Positions 1-8,676 of a DNA stretch of 64,000 nt are shown here, in pieces (positions within the stretch are counted from its first letter, which is position 1; every line of letters starts with the position of its first letter). Source of the DNA: Paractinoplanes ovalisporus (GTDB lineage: Bacteria; Actinomycetota; Actinomycetes; Mycobacteriales; Micromonosporaceae); contig NZ_JAENHP010000003.1 of the NCBI RefSeq assembly GCF_016834655.1, forward strand, positions 310,001 through 374,000. Reading direction: 5' to 3'. Under the pieces are notes generated by a model. It did no database searches, was not told where the DNA came from, and saw only the letters and a program-made list of their open reading frames with translations. The translations under genes were made by a program, and so were the position numbers.

Positions 1-707
1 GTCTCGTTCGACGAGCGGTCCCAGATGCCGAGGCCCCGCATCTGCCGGGCCGAGGGCGTGTCGTTACGGTCGTCGAGCATCGGGGACAGGAGCATCTGGG
101 CCACGACGGCCGGACCGTCGTGGTCGCGCGCCATCAGGGTGACCCCCGCGGTGAGACCACCACCCGCGCTGGCACCGGCGACGACGATCCGCCTGGGGTC
201 GATGTTGAGCTCCGCGGCGTGCGCCGACGTCCACACCAGGCCGGCGTAGCAGTCAGCAACCGGACCCGGGTGAGGTGTCTCGGGTGCGAGCCGGTACTCG
301 ACCGAGACCACGGCCATGCCCAGCGGTTCGGCGAGGTCGATCATCTCGACCAGGCCGAACCGGTTGTCGCCGACGATCATGCCGCCGCCGTGGGTGTGGT
401 AGATCGCCGCCGTCGGGCTTGCCGCGAGCTTCGGCAAGCAGATCAGCAGCGAGATATCCGGTTCCCCGTCCGGCCCGGGCACTGTCCGCTGCTGCACGCT
501 GTAGGCGCCACCGCGCGTGAGAACCTCGTCGGTCGGGGCCTCCACCCCGGGGATCGGCGCCCGCATCTCGGCGATGTTGTCGGGGCGGTACGCGTCGGGC
601 GCCCGCAGGCTGCTCAGCATCTCCACGACCGGCGCAAGTTCCGGGTCGAAGGGCGGCGGGGGTCCGACCGGCTGAGCGCCGGACGGATGCGTGATGTGGG
701 TGGTCAT
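1..707 (-). CDS. Alpha/beta hydrolase (HSL/esterase type), 3' part missing
   Basis: Carboxylic-ester hydrolase of the hormone-sensitive-lipase type, probably cytoplasmic. The frame starts at ATG 707, behind AAGGAGA, and is open to the left window edge, so about 235 N-terminal residues are visible. The oxyanion-hole motif HGGG lies near residues 106-109 and the nucleophile elbow GASAGG near 178-183 (Ser180). The catalytic Asp and His would lie beyond the edge. It is transcribed in the same direction as the SDR and NTF2-like genes to its right, with a 49-bp gap to the SDR, so the three may form one operon for a small ester or ketone substrate. The substrate is not predictable. Confidence 0.88.
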   Translation of the reverse strand, partial: MTTHITHPSGAQPVGPPPPFDPELAPVVEMLSSLRAPDAYRPDNIAEMRAPIPGVEAPTDEVLTRGGAYSVQQRTVPGPDGEPDISLLICLPKLAASPTAAIYHTHGGGMIVGDNRFGLVEMIDLAEPLGMAVVSVEYRLAPETPHPGPVADCYAGLVWTSAHAAELNIDPRRIVVAGASAGGGLTAGVTLMARDHDGPAVVAQMLLSPMLDDRNDTPSARQMRGLGIWDRSSNE

Positions 708-756
708 GGATCTCCTTGCGGTCTTCGGAAACCGCGGTTCGTAGTGGGGTGCCGGG

Positions 757-1545
757 TCAGACGGTCGGGACGGTTCCGCCGTCGATGACGTACTCGGCGC
801 CGACGATTGCTGCGGCTCGGTCGGAGACCAGGAAACCGACCAGGTCGGCGATCTCCTCGGTGGCCGCGAACCGGCCCAGCGGTACTCCGCCCAGGGAGTC
901 GAAGATCGTCTGCTTGGCCTCGTCCCGGGTGAGTCCGTTGCCCTCGGCGATGCGGTCGACGAACCTCTCGTACGCCTCGGTCTCGATCCCGCCGGGGCTG
1001 ATCGCGTTGACCCGCACGCCCCGGGGTGCGAGCTCGTTGGCGAGGCCCTTGCTGTAGGTCCGCAGCGCGGCCTTCGCGGCCGCGTAGGCCAGGGTCGCGT
1101 CGTACTGCGGCAACTCCCGCTGGATCGACGTGAAGTGCAGCACCACGCCCGATCCGGACTCGATCATCGCCGGCAGCAGGGCCCGGTCGAGCCGCACCGC
1201 CCCCAGGAAGTTGAGGTTCAGCTCGGTCAGCCACTGGTCGTCGGTGATGACCGCGAAACCGCCGGCCGGCGTCGAGGAACCCCCGACGACATGGACCAGG
1301 ATGTCGAGGGCGCCGCCGGCTTCCGCGATGCGGGCGGCCACGAGATCAGCGCCTTCGGCCGTCGACGTGTCCGCCGCGATGAACCGGTCGGGGTGCTCGT
1401 ACCCGTCGGGCATCGTGCGGGCCGTCACATAGACGTCGGCCCCCATCTCCCGCAATCTCTCGGCGACGGCCTGGCCCGAGCCCTTCGACCCGCCGGTGAC
1501 CAGCGCCCGGCGACCGTCCAGACGGTCACGATCCGAATCAGACAT
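757..1545 (-). CDS. SDR family NAD(P)-dependent oxidoreductase
   Basis: Classical short-chain dehydrogenase/reductase of 262 aa, the usual length. The Rossmann cofactor motif TGGSKGSG is at residues 17-24, the catalytic Ser at about 140, and YAAAK gives Tyr154 and Lys158. The C-terminus ends in the typical YVIDGG segment. It starts at ATG 1545, 15 bp after the NTF2-like gene, and is followed by the esterase gene, so co-transcription is likely. Substrate unknown. Confidence 0.9.
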   Translation of the reverse strand: MSDSDRDRLDGRRALVTGGSKGSGQAVAERLREMGADVYVTARTMPDGYEHPDRFIAADTSTAEGADLVAARIAEAGGALDILVHVVGGSSTPAGGFAVITDDQWLTELNLNFLGAVRLDRALLPAMIESGSGVVLHFTSIQRELPQYDATLAYAAAKAALRTYSKGLANELAPRGVRVNAISPGGIETEAYERFVDRIAEGNGLTRDEAKQTIFDSLGGVPLGRFAATEEIADLVGFLVSDRAAAIVGAEYVIDGGTVPTV

Positions 1546-1560
1546 GTGACGGGCCCCCGC

Positions 1561-1923
1561 TCAGGCTTCGTGGTTGGCGATGACGATCTCCGCGATGCGG
1601 TCGTCGCGCAGCGTGAACCGGTAGTCGAGCTCGGCGGTGCCCCCGGGGAACGTGCCCTCGAGCCGCACGGTCGCCACGAAGTGGGTCTCGTCGACGCGAC
1701 GGGCGCCGATCTGCTCGGTCGTGTACTCGAACTCGGAGCCGGCGTCGCGCAGGAACGCGTGGACCTGGTCACGGCCGCGGACGGTCTCGCCCTGGTCGAC
1801 GGCCACCACATCCTCGGTGAGGACCTTCGAGGCGGTGTCGGCGTCGCGGACGATGTGCGCGGCGAGGAAGTCGCGCACGACGGTGGGGAGCTGCTCGGAC
1901 GGAAGATCGGCGTGCTGTGTCAT
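1561..1923 (-). CDS. Nuclear transport factor 2 family protein (SnoaL-like)
   Basis: A 120-aa protein with the alpha+beta-barrel pattern of the NTF2/SnoaL superfamily: an N-terminal helix pair, then alternating strands ending in FTLRDDRIAEIVIANHE. Members include small cyclases, isomerases and ligand-binding proteins, and no catalytic residue can be assigned here. First gene of the leftward set NTF2-SDR-esterase and divergent from the MerR-type regulator 60 bp away, which is therefore a candidate controller. Confidence 0.8.
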   Translation of the reverse strand: MTQHADLPSEQLPTVVRDFLAAHIVRDADTASKVLTEDVVAVDQGETVRGRDQVHAFLRDAGSEFEYTTEQIGARRVDETHFVATVRLEGTFPGGTAELDYRFTLRDDRIAEIVIANHEA

Positions 1924-1983
1924 GAGAGCACCGTGCGGCCTGACGCCCAGGGAAGGTCAAGCCCTGGACTCTCTCCCTGGGGG

Positions 1984-2796
1984 ATGGTTCAGACTGCGAG
2001 GGTGCTGACCATCGGCGAGTTCTCCCGCCTGACCCACCTGAGCGTGCGGACTCTGCGCCGCTACCACGAGGCCGATCTGCTCGAACCGGCCGTGGTCGAC
2101 CAGGCCACCGGTTACCGCTACTACGGCGTCGACCAGATCCCGGTCGCACAGGTCATCCACCGGCTGCGCGAACTCGACGTCCCCCTGAGCGACGTGCAGC
2201 GGATCCTGCGCACCCCGGACCCCGGCATCCGGGCGGCCCTGGTCGCGGAGCACCTGCAACGCCTCGAAGGCGTGCTCGACCGCACCCGGGCCGCGGTCGT
2301 GTCGCTGCGTCGTCTGCTCGAGCCTGATCCCGCGCCGATCCACGTGGAACTGCGTTCCGAGCCCGCCCGGACGGTCGCGGCGGTGGAGGCCGTCGTCGGC
2401 AGTGGGGACGTCGAGGCCTGGTTCGCGGGCGCGATGGCCGAGCTGGAGGCCGCCGTCGGTGACGCCGTGACCGGACCGCCGGGCGGCACCTACGACAACG
2501 CCCTGTTCGAGCAGGAACGCGGTCACGCGCTGGTCTATCTGCCGGCGACCGCTCCCCCGCGCGTCGGACGGGTGCACCCGGTGACACTGCCGGCGGCCGA
2601 ACTCGCCGTCACGACCCACGTCGGGGAGCACGACGGCGTCGAGATCACCTACGGCGCCCTCGGGACCTGGGTGGTTCAGAACGCGATGTCGGTGGCCGGG
2701 CCGGTGCGGGAGGTCTACCTCGTCGGCCCCCGGGACGCCCGCGAACCCGCCGCGTGGCGCACCGAGATCGGCTGGCCGGTCTTCCGCCTCACCTGA
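1984..2796 (+). CDS. MerR family regulator with GyrI-like effector domain
   Basis: 270-aa regulator. Residues about 7-75 form a MerR winged helix-turn-helix (TIGEFSRLTHLSVRTLRRY, then GYRYY), followed by a dimerisation helix to about residue 118. Residues 118-270 resemble the GyrI-like/BmrR-type small-molecule-binding domain. ATG 1984 is chosen because the MerR motif begins just after it; GTG 2002 is the alternative. Divergent from the NTF2-SDR-esterase genes, so it likely controls them in response to a hydrophobic or cationic ligand. This last point is inference from layout. Confidence 0.87.
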   Translation: MVQTARVLTIGEFSRLTHLSVRTLRRYHEADLLEPAVVDQATGYRYYGVDQIPVAQVIHRLRELDVPLSDVQRILRTPDPGIRAALVAEHLQRLEGVLDRTRAAVVSLRRLLEPDPAPIHVELRSEPARTVAAVEAVVGSGDVEAWFAGAMAELEAAVGDAVTGPPGGTYDNALFEQERGHALVYLPATAPPRVGRVHPVTLPAAELAVTTHVGEHDGVEITYGALGTWVVQNAMSVAGPVREVYLVGPRDAREPAAWRTEIGWPVFRLT

Positions 2797-2906
2797 AGAA
2801 CGGCGGCGAGGAAGGACGGCAGCGGCGGGAAATGGCCGGCTGTTGCTATTCGGGGTGGGCGCCGAAGGCGGCGTATTTGTGGTGAGCGGCCCCGCCGCTA
2901 AGGCAT

Positions 2907-2920
2907 CCTAGGATACTAGG
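2907..2920. promoter_or_regulatory. Inverted repeat CCTAG-N4-CTAGG upstream of the AbiEii-like pair
   Basis: Perfect 5-bp arms around GATA, about 40 bp before the first gene of the pair and close to where a -35 element would lie. An autoregulatory operator would suit a toxin-antitoxin operon, but this is inference from position and symmetry. Confidence 0.35.
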
Positions 2921-2946
2921 AGTTCGATTCCGGGCGGTTGTCGGTT

Positions 2947-2952
2947 TACTCT
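2947..2952 (+). promoter_or_regulatory. Candidate -10 (TACTCT) for a leaderless transcript
   Basis: TACTCT ends 6 nt before ATG 2959 and there is no Shine-Dalgarno sequence, the arrangement seen in leaderless actinobacterial mRNAs. Confidence 0.4.
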
Positions 2953-2958
2953 GATCAC

Positions 2959-3336
2959 ATGTCTGCCGCTGCTCCCGCCGCTGTTCATCTCGCCCGGCCC
3001 CACCGGCCGGTCCTGGTGGCGGGAACACTGAGCGAATTGAACGGCCCCACGCACGGCCTTGTCGAGTTGCCGTTGCGGCTTTGGTGGGGTCCGCAAAGCG
3101 CGTTCGATCTGACCGAACCGACGATGCTGGCGTGGATGTACGAAAACGTTCTGCGCGAGGCCATTCGGGTCGAGGAACTGCGCACCTATCTGCACGGTCC
3201 GACCCTGACCCGGGTGTGGCCGGAACTGAACCTCCCCCGCGGCGTGCGGGCGGCCTGGGAGGCCCGGCACCCCCGGCTCCGCGCGGCCGGGGCCCGCTCC
3301 GCCACCGGCCGGCTGGTCGGCGCCGCCGCGTTCTGA
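2959..3336 (+). CDS. Conserved hypothetical protein, putative antitoxin partner
   Basis: 125 aa with no motif I can name. It is rich in hydrophobic and aromatic residues (LPLRLWWG, LAWMYENVLREAIR) and reads as a compact alpha/beta protein, ending in a basic Ala-rich tail. It lies 51 bp upstream of an AbiEii-type nucleotidyltransferase on the same strand. In AbiE-type modules the upstream gene usually encodes the repressor-antitoxin, so that role is possible, but I see no clear winged-HTH signature. ATG 2959 is preferred because a -10-like TACTCT lies just upstream; an in-frame start at 2938 is less likely. Confidence 0.65.
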   Translation: MSAAAPAAVHLARPHRPVLVAGTLSELNGPTHGLVELPLRLWWGPQSAFDLTEPTMLAWMYENVLREAIRVEELRTYLHGPTLTRVWPELNLPRGVRAAWEARHPRLRAAGARSATGRLVGAAAF

Positions 3337-3387
3337 CCACGGTCGGCACGGTGGTGAGCGGTTCCCGCGGCGGGACATACTGATCCG

Positions 3388-4038
3388 ATGACCGGGCAGG
3401 ACGTCGACGACTTCTATGCGGACGTCGCGCGGATCGCGCTGGCGGTCGCGACCAAACACGGGTTCGTGCTCGGCGGCGGGTTCGCCTGGCTGGTCAACGG
3501 CCTGGTGGAGCGACCCACCGAAGACGTCGACCTGTTCACCGACACGGCCGGGGGCGTCGCGGCCGCGGCCGGAGAAGTGAGCACCGCGCTGCAGCAGGCC
3601 GGCTACCGGGTCGTACGGGAAGAGGGTGATGAACTTTTTGCGGGGATGGACGAGGACCTGCGGGAATTCCTCGTCGCCGGGCCGGACAAGGCGCTGCGGC
3701 TGACCCTGTGCCGGCTCGACCGCCACCAGACCCCGGTGGTGATGGAGGTCGGACCGGTCATGCACCTCGACGACCTGGTCGCCACCAAGGTCGCGGCGCT
3801 GGTCAACCGGCGCGAGGTGCGCGACTACATCGACGTGGCGGCCGCGCTCGAGCGCTACTCACTCCCCCAGCTGCTGGACCTCGCGCGCAAGGCCGACCCG
3901 GCGCTCGACCCGGAGGACGTGGCCGATGCCGGGCGCTATCTGGACCGGCTGCGCGACGCCCGGTTCACGCTCTACGGCCTCAGCCCGCAGCAGATCGCCG
4001 ACCTGCGGCAAAGCCTCGCGTCATGGCCGCGCAGCTGA
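3388..4038 (+). CDS. AbiEii/AbiGii-type nucleotidyltransferase (putative toxin)
   Basis: 216 aa, nucleotidyltransferase fold of the AbiEii/DUF1814 family. The nucleotide-binding GGGFAW is at residues 29-34 and the metal-binding RPTEDVDLF at 42-50, giving the Asp-x-Asp pair (46, 48). A later LDDLVATKVAAL segment is typical of the family. Some members are type IV toxins that transfer nucleotides to tRNA; others have unknown targets. It is shorter than AbiEii from AbiE systems (about 300 aa), so it belongs to a compact actinobacterial subgroup. Partner gene 51 bp upstream; 19 bp downstream begins a helicase with its own -10 element. Confidence 0.82.
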   Translation: MTGQDVDDFYADVARIALAVATKHGFVLGGGFAWLVNGLVERPTEDVDLFTDTAGGVAAAAGEVSTALQQAGYRVVREEGDELFAGMDEDLREFLVAGPDKALRLTLCRLDRHQTPVVMEVGPVMHLDDLVATKVAALVNRREVRDYIDVAAALERYSLPQLLDLARKADPALDPEDVADAGRYLDRLRDARFTLYGLSPQQIADLRQSLASWPRS

Positions 4039-4042
4039 TCCA

Positions 4043-4048
4043 TATGAT
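4043..4048 (+). promoter_or_regulatory. -10 element TATGAT, probable leaderless promoter
   Basis: Near-consensus TATGAT nine nt before ATG 4058, with no Shine-Dalgarno between. Transcription would start at or just before the helicase start codon. Confidence 0.5.
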
Positions 4049-4057
4049 TGGTCAATC

Positions 4058-6550
4058 ATGACGCTCACCGACCGCCTCCCCGGTTCCGCTGATCCCGACG
4101 CCGTTTTCGACGCCTTCCAGAAATGGGCGACCGAACAGGGCCTGGCCCTCTACACCCATCAGGAAGAAGCGCTCATCGAGATCGCCACCGGGGCGAACGT
4201 CATCCTCAACACCCCCACCGGCTCGGGCAAGAGCCTGGTCGCCACCGGGGCCCACTTCGCCGCGCTGGCCGACGGCCGCACCACCTTCTACACCGCGCCG
4301 ATCAAGGCGCTGGTCAGCGAGAAGTTCTTCGCCCTGTGCGCGATCTTCGGGGCGCACAACGTCGGCATGCTCACCGGCGACGCCAGCGTCAACGCGGACG
4401 CCCCGATCATCTGCTGCACGGCCGAGGTGCTGGCCAACCTGGCGCTGCGCGAGGGCGCGGACGCCGACGTCGGCCAGGTCGTCATGGACGAGTTCCACTT
4501 CTACGCCGAACCCGACCGCGGATGGGCCTGGCAGGTGCCGCTGATCGAACTGCCCCAGGCCCAGTTCATCCTCATGTCGGCGACACTGGGCGACACCACG
4601 CGCTTCGTCGACGACCTCTCCCGCCGTACGGGCAGGGAAACCGCCGTCGTGGCGAGCGTGGAGCGACCGGTCCCGCTCCTTTTCTCGTACGCGATGACGC
4701 CCCTGCACGAGACGATCGAGGAGCTGCTGCAGACCAAGCAGGCGCCCGTCTACATCGTGCACTTCACGCAGGCGGCCGCCCTGGAACGGGCCCAGTCGCT
4801 GATGAGCATCAACATGGCCACCCGCGAGGAGAAGGACAAGATCGCGGCGGCCATCGGCAACTTCCGGTTCACGGCCGGCTTCGGCAAGGCGCTGTCCCGG
4901 CTCGTGCGGCACGGCATCGGCGTGCACCACGCGGGCATGCTGCCCAAATACCGCCGCCTGGTCGAGACCCTGGCCCAGGCCGGCCTGCTCAAGGTCATCT
5001 GCGGCACCGACACGCTCGGCGTCGGCATCAACGTGCCCATCCGTACGGTGCTGTTCACCGGCCTGTCCAAGTACGACGGGGTGAAGACCCGCCTGCTCAA
5101 GGCGCGTGAATTCCACCAGATCGCCGGTCGCGCCGGCCGGGCCGGGTTCGACACGCTCGGCACCGTGATCGTGCAGGCCCCCGAGCACGTGATCGACAAC
5201 GAGCGGGCCCTGGCCAAGGCCGGCGACGACCCGAAGAAGCGCCGCAAGGTGGTCCGCAAGAAGCCGCCGGAGGGCACGATCGGCTGGGGGCAGCCCACGT
5301 TCGACCGGCTCGTGGCGGCCGACCCGGAACCGCTCACGTCGTCGTTCCAGGTGTCGCACGCGATGCTGCTCAACGTGCTGGCGCGCGGCGGCGACCCGTT
5401 CCAGGCGATGCGGCACCTGCTCACCGACAACCACGAGGAACCGGCCGCCCAGCGCCGGCACATCCGCCGGGCCATCGCGATCGCCCGCGCGCTGCTGGCG
5501 GGCGGGGTCATCGAGCGTACGGAGGAAGGCACCTACCGCCTCACCGAGGACCTGCAGCTCGACTTCGCCCTGAACCAGGCGCTGTCGCCGTTCGCGCTGG
5601 CCAGCCTCGAACTGCTCGACCGCGAGGCCCCCGACTACCCGCTCGACGTGGTCTCGGTGATCGAGTCGACCCTGGAGGACCCGCGGCAGGTGCTCTCGGC
5701 GCAGCGGCAGAAGGCCCGCGGCGAGGCCGTCAACGCGATGAAGGCCGAGGGCATCGAGTACGAGGAACGGATGGCGCTGCTCGAGGACGTCACCCACCCC
5801 CGGCCGCTGCTGGAGCTGCTCGAGGCCGCCTACGAGACCTACCGGCAGGGTCACCCGTGGGTCGCCGACTACGAGCTCAAACCCAAGAGCGTCGTGCGGG
5901 ACATGTACGAACGGGCGATGACCTTCACCGAGTACGTGTCGTTCTACGGGCTGTCCCGTTCCGAAGGCCTGGTGCTGCGCTACTTGGCCGACGCGTTCCG
6001 GGCGTTGCGGCAGACCGTTCCCGAGGACGCCCGTACGGAGGAGCTGACCGACCTGATCGAATGGCTCGGCGAACTCGTGCGGCAGGTCGACTCCAGCCTG
6101 CTCGACGAATGGGAACGGCTGCGCAACCCGGGCGCCGAGCCCGAGGAGGTCCGCCTCGATGACAAGCCGCCCGCGGTCACCCGCAACACCCGCGCGTTCC
6201 GGGTGCTGGTGCGCAACGCCATGTTCCGCCGGGTCGAGCTGGCCGCGCTGCGCCGCTGGGACCTGCTGGGCGAGATGGACGCCGAGCACGGCTGGACGGC
6301 CGACCGCTGGCAGGACGCCATCCTCGACTACTTCGACGAGTACGACACGCTCGGCACCGGTCCCGCCGCCCGCGGTCCCGCGTTCCTGCACATCGAGGTC
6401 ACCCCGACCGCGTGGGTCGTACGGCAGGTCTTCGAGGACCCGGAGGGCGACCACGACTGGGGCATCGAGGCCACCGTCGACCTGGCCGCCTCGGACGAGG
6501 CCGGCGCGGCGTCGATCGTCGTGACCGCGGTCGGCCCGCACTCGGGATGA
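4058..6550 (+). CDS. Ski2-like DEAD/DEAH-box helicase with DUF3516
   Basis: 830-aa superfamily 2 helicase. Walker A TPTGSGKS is near residues 52-59, motif II DEFH at 144-147 and motif III SAT at 174-176. Motif VI reads QIAGRAGRAG. The C-terminal half (about 380-830) matches DUF3516, found in actinobacterial Ski2/Mtr4-like proteins. It should unwind RNA or DNA using ATP; an RNA-processing role is suggested by Ski2 relatives but untested. ATG 4058 is chosen over an upstream in-frame start at 3926 because the AbiEii-like gene occupies that DNA. Its TGA overlaps the ATG of the sensor kinase (ATGA), so the two are probably translationally coupled. Confidence 0.92.
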   Translation: MTLTDRLPGSADPDAVFDAFQKWATEQGLALYTHQEEALIEIATGANVILNTPTGSGKSLVATGAHFAALADGRTTFYTAPIKALVSEKFFALCAIFGAHNVGMLTGDASVNADAPIICCTAEVLANLALREGADADVGQVVMDEFHFYAEPDRGWAWQVPLIELPQAQFILMSATLGDTTRFVDDLSRRTGRETAVVASVERPVPLLFSYAMTPLHETIEELLQTKQAPVYIVHFTQAAALERAQSLMSINMATREEKDKIAAAIGNFRFTAGFGKALSRLVRHGIGVHHAGMLPKYRRLVETLAQAGLLKVICGTDTLGVGINVPIRTVLFTGLSKYDGVKTRLLKAREFHQIAGRAGRAGFDTLGTVIVQAPEHVIDNERALAKAGDDPKKRRKVVRKKPPEGTIGWGQPTFDRLVAADPEPLTSSFQVSHAMLLNVLARGGDPFQAMRHLLTDNHEEPAAQRRHIRRAIAIARALLAGGVIERTEEGTYRLTEDLQLDFALNQALSPFALASLELLDREAPDYPLDVVSVIESTLEDPRQVLSAQRQKARGEAVNAMKAEGIEYEERMALLEDVTHPRPLLELLEAAYETYRQGHPWVADYELKPKSVVRDMYERAMTFTEYVSFYGLSRSEGLVLRYLADAFRALRQTVPEDARTEELTDLIEWLGELVRQVDSSLLDEWERLRNPGAEPEEVRLDDKPPAVTRNTRAFRVLVRNAMFRRVELAALRRWDLLGEMDAEHGWTADRWQDAILDYFDEYDTLGTGPAARGPAFLHIEVTPTAWVVRQVFEDPEGDHDWGIEATVDLAASDEAGAASIVVTAVGPHSG

Positions 6551-7893
6551 CCCGCGGCCGGGTTGCGGCCGGCTTCCTGCTCACCGTGCTGCTGCTGCCG
6601 TCGTTGACGGCGGTGGCGCACGCGGCCGGGCTCGAACTCACCGACGGTGTGCTGCTGTTCCTGGCCGCCACCGTCGGGGTCGCGCTGCTGGGTGGTCTGT
6701 GGCCGGCGCTGCTGGCCGCGGTCGGCGGGTTCCTGCTGCTCAACTACTTCTTTACGGCGCCCGTACGCAGCCTCGACGTCAACACCGGCCAGGGTGCGCT
6801 CGCCCTGACCGTGTTCGTGCTGGTCGCGTTGGCGGTGTCGTGGATCGTGGACCTGGCCGCCCGGCGTCTGCGCCAGGCCGACGACGCCGCCGCCGAGGCG
6901 CACATCCTGGCCGCGGTGGCCGGGGGTGTGCTGGCCGGTCCTGACCCCCTCGCTGGGTTGCTCTCGGAGCTGCGCGAGCTGTTCGGCCTGGAGTCGGTCG
7001 CGCTGCTGGAGCGGCGGGGAGCCGGCTGGGCTGTCGTCGCCGGCGCACCCGCCGCCCCGCTTGACGACGACGCCGTTCTCCCCCTCGCCGACGACGGCCT
7101 GATGCTCTCGTTCCGGGGCCGCGACCTCGACCGGAACGAGCAGCGCATCGCCGCCGCGTTCGGCGCTCAGGCCGCGGTGGCCCTGCGCCAGCAACGCCTC
7201 ACCATGGCGGCCGAGGGCGACCGGGTGCGGTCCGCGCTGCTCACCGCCGTCAGCCACGACCTGCGCACCCCACTGGCCTCGGCCAAGGCGGCCGTGGCGG
7301 GGCTGCGCAGCGACGAGGTCCACTTCGACGAGGACGACCGGCGCGAACTCCTCGCGACCGCCGACGAGTCCCTCGACCGGCTCGGCGGGCTCCTCGCCAA
7401 CCTGCTCGACATGAGCCGGCTGCAGGCGGGGGCGCTGGCCGTCCGGCTCACCGACGTCGGACTGGAGGACGCCGTCGCGCCCGCGCTGGACGAGCTGGGC
7501 GAGCCGGGGCGACGGGTGCGGGTGCGGCTGGGTGACGGGCTGGACGCCGTACGGGCCGATCCGGGTCTGCTCGACCGGGTGCTCGTGAACGTCGTCGGCA
7601 ACGCGTTGCGCTACAGCCCGGACGGCCGCCCGCCCGAGATCACCGCGGGCGTTGCCGGCGACCGGGTCGAGCTGCGGGTGATCGATCACGGGCCGGGGAT
7701 CCCGCCCGGCGACCGGGAGCGGGTGTTCCAGGCGTTCCAGCGGCTCGGCGACCGCGACAACCACACCGGCGTCGGGCTCGGCCTGGCCCTCTCCCGCGGC
7801 CTGGTCGAGGCGATGGACGGCACGCTGATCCCCGAGGACACTCCCGGAGGAGGGCTCACCATGGTCCTGACGCTGCCGAAGGGCACCACGTGA
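6547..7893 (+). CDS. kdpD: KdpD-like sensor histidine kinase lacking the KdpD N-terminal domain
   Basis: 448-aa membrane histidine kinase. Residues 7-105 hold about four transmembrane helices of the DUF4118 type (including FLLLNYFFTAPVRSL), then a GAF-like segment (120-215), HisKA with SHDLRTPLAS (His237), and HATPase_c with N and G boxes (NALRYSP, DHGPGIP, GVGLGLALSR). Full KdpD is about 850-900 aa with an N-terminal KdpD/Usp region that senses K+ and c-di-AMP; that part is absent. Overlaps the helicase stop and the kdpE start by 4 bp each. No kdpFABC pump genes are in the window, so the potassium role is uncertain. Confidence 0.88.
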   Translation: MTRGRVAAGFLLTVLLLPSLTAVAHAAGLELTDGVLLFLAATVGVALLGGLWPALLAAVGGFLLLNYFFTAPVRSLDVNTGQGALALTVFVLVALAVSWIVDLAARRLRQADDAAAEAHILAAVAGGVLAGPDPLAGLLSELRELFGLESVALLERRGAGWAVVAGAPAAPLDDDAVLPLADDGLMLSFRGRDLDRNEQRIAAAFGAQAAVALRQQRLTMAAEGDRVRSALLTAVSHDLRTPLASAKAAVAGLRSDEVHFDEDDRRELLATADESLDRLGGLLANLLDMSRLQAGALAVRLTDVGLEDAVAPALDELGEPGRRVRVRLGDGLDAVRADPGLLDRVLVNVVGNALRYSPDGRPPEITAGVAGDRVELRVIDHGPGIPPGDRERVFQAFQRLGDRDNHTGVGLGLALSRGLVEAMDGTLIPEDTPGGGLTMVLTLPKGTT

Positions 7894-8558
7894 CCCGCAT
7901 TCTTGTTGTCGACGACGATCCGCAGATTTTGCGGGCCCTGCGGATCAACCTGCGGGCCCGTGACTACGAGGTCGACGTGGCGGCCGACGGCGCGAGTGCG
8001 CTCAAGGCCGCCGCCGCGCACTCCCCCGACCTGGTCGTGCTCGACCTGGGGCTGCCCGACATGGACGGCGCCGAGGTCATCCGCGGGCTGCGCGGCTGGA
8101 GCCCGGTGCCGATCATCGTCCTGTCCGGACGGGCCGAGGGCACCGACAAGGTGGCCGCGCTCGACGCCGGCGCCGACGACTACGTGACCAAGCCGTTCGG
8201 GGTGGACGAGCTGCTGGCCCGCATCCGGGCCGTGACCCGGCGCATCCACCCGTCCGACACCGCGCCCGGGCCGGTGACCGTCGGCCGGTACACGGTGGAC
8301 CTGACCGACCACACCATCACCCCGGAGCAGCGGCTCACCCCGACCGAGTGGCAGCTGCTGGAACGGCTGCTGCGCAACCCGGGCAAGCTGATCACCCAGC
8401 GCAGCCTGCTGCACGACGTGTGGGGGCCGCAGTACGGCACCGAGACGAACTACCTGCGCCAGTACATGGCCCGGCTCAGACGTAAGCTCGAGGAGGATCC
8501 CACCCGGCCCCGTCACCTGATCACCGAGCCCGGAATGGGCTACCGGTTTCAGCCCTGA
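7890..8558 (+). CDS. kdpE: KdpE-like OmpR-family response regulator
   Basis: 222 aa. The receiver domain (1-118) has the acidic pocket VVDDD (8-10), phospho-acceptor Asp52 in VLDLGLPDMDG and the conserved Lys of DYVTKPF near 102. The C-terminal winged helix (about 128-222) contains LTPTEWQLLERLL and GYRFQP, typical of KdpE/OmpR. It should receive phosphate from the kinase encoded immediately upstream (GTGA overlap) and bind DNA as a dimer. Regulated targets cannot be seen here. Confidence 0.9.
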   Translation: MTRILVVDDDPQILRALRINLRARDYEVDVAADGASALKAAAAHSPDLVVLDLGLPDMDGAEVIRGLRGWSPVPIIVLSGRAEGTDKVAALDAGADDYVTKPFGVDELLARIRAVTRRIHPSDTAPGPVTVGRYTVDLTDHTITPEQRLTPTEWQLLERLLRNPGKLITQRSLLHDVWGPQYGTETNYLRQYMARLRRKLEEDPTRPRHLITEPGMGYRFQP

Positions 8559-8567
8559 GGGGGTGTT

Positions 8568-8591
8568 GGGTGTTCACCATTCGCAACACCC
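8568..8591 (+). terminator. Hairpin after kdpE
   Basis: GGGTGTT (8568-8574) and AACACCC (8585-8591) form a perfect 7-bp stem with a 10-nt loop, nine nt after the kdpE stop. There is no U-tract, so it could be a weak terminator or an mRNA-stabilising structure. Confidence 0.45.
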
Positions 8592-8676
8592 GGCTGGTGC
8601 CGCCCGTCGATACTGGTCTCGACGCCCCGGCGTCAGTAACGTGACCACTCGATTGACGGTGGCCGGAGGAGTGACC

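Noticed and set aside
4052..6541. Long minus-strand frame opposite the helicase
   Set aside because: Mirror of a well-supported helicase; no motifs; a codon-bias artefact.
6547..8558. Full potassium-transport kdp locus
   Set aside because: No kdpF, kdpA, kdpB or kdpC sequence lies in the window and the kinase lacks the KdpD N-terminal domain.
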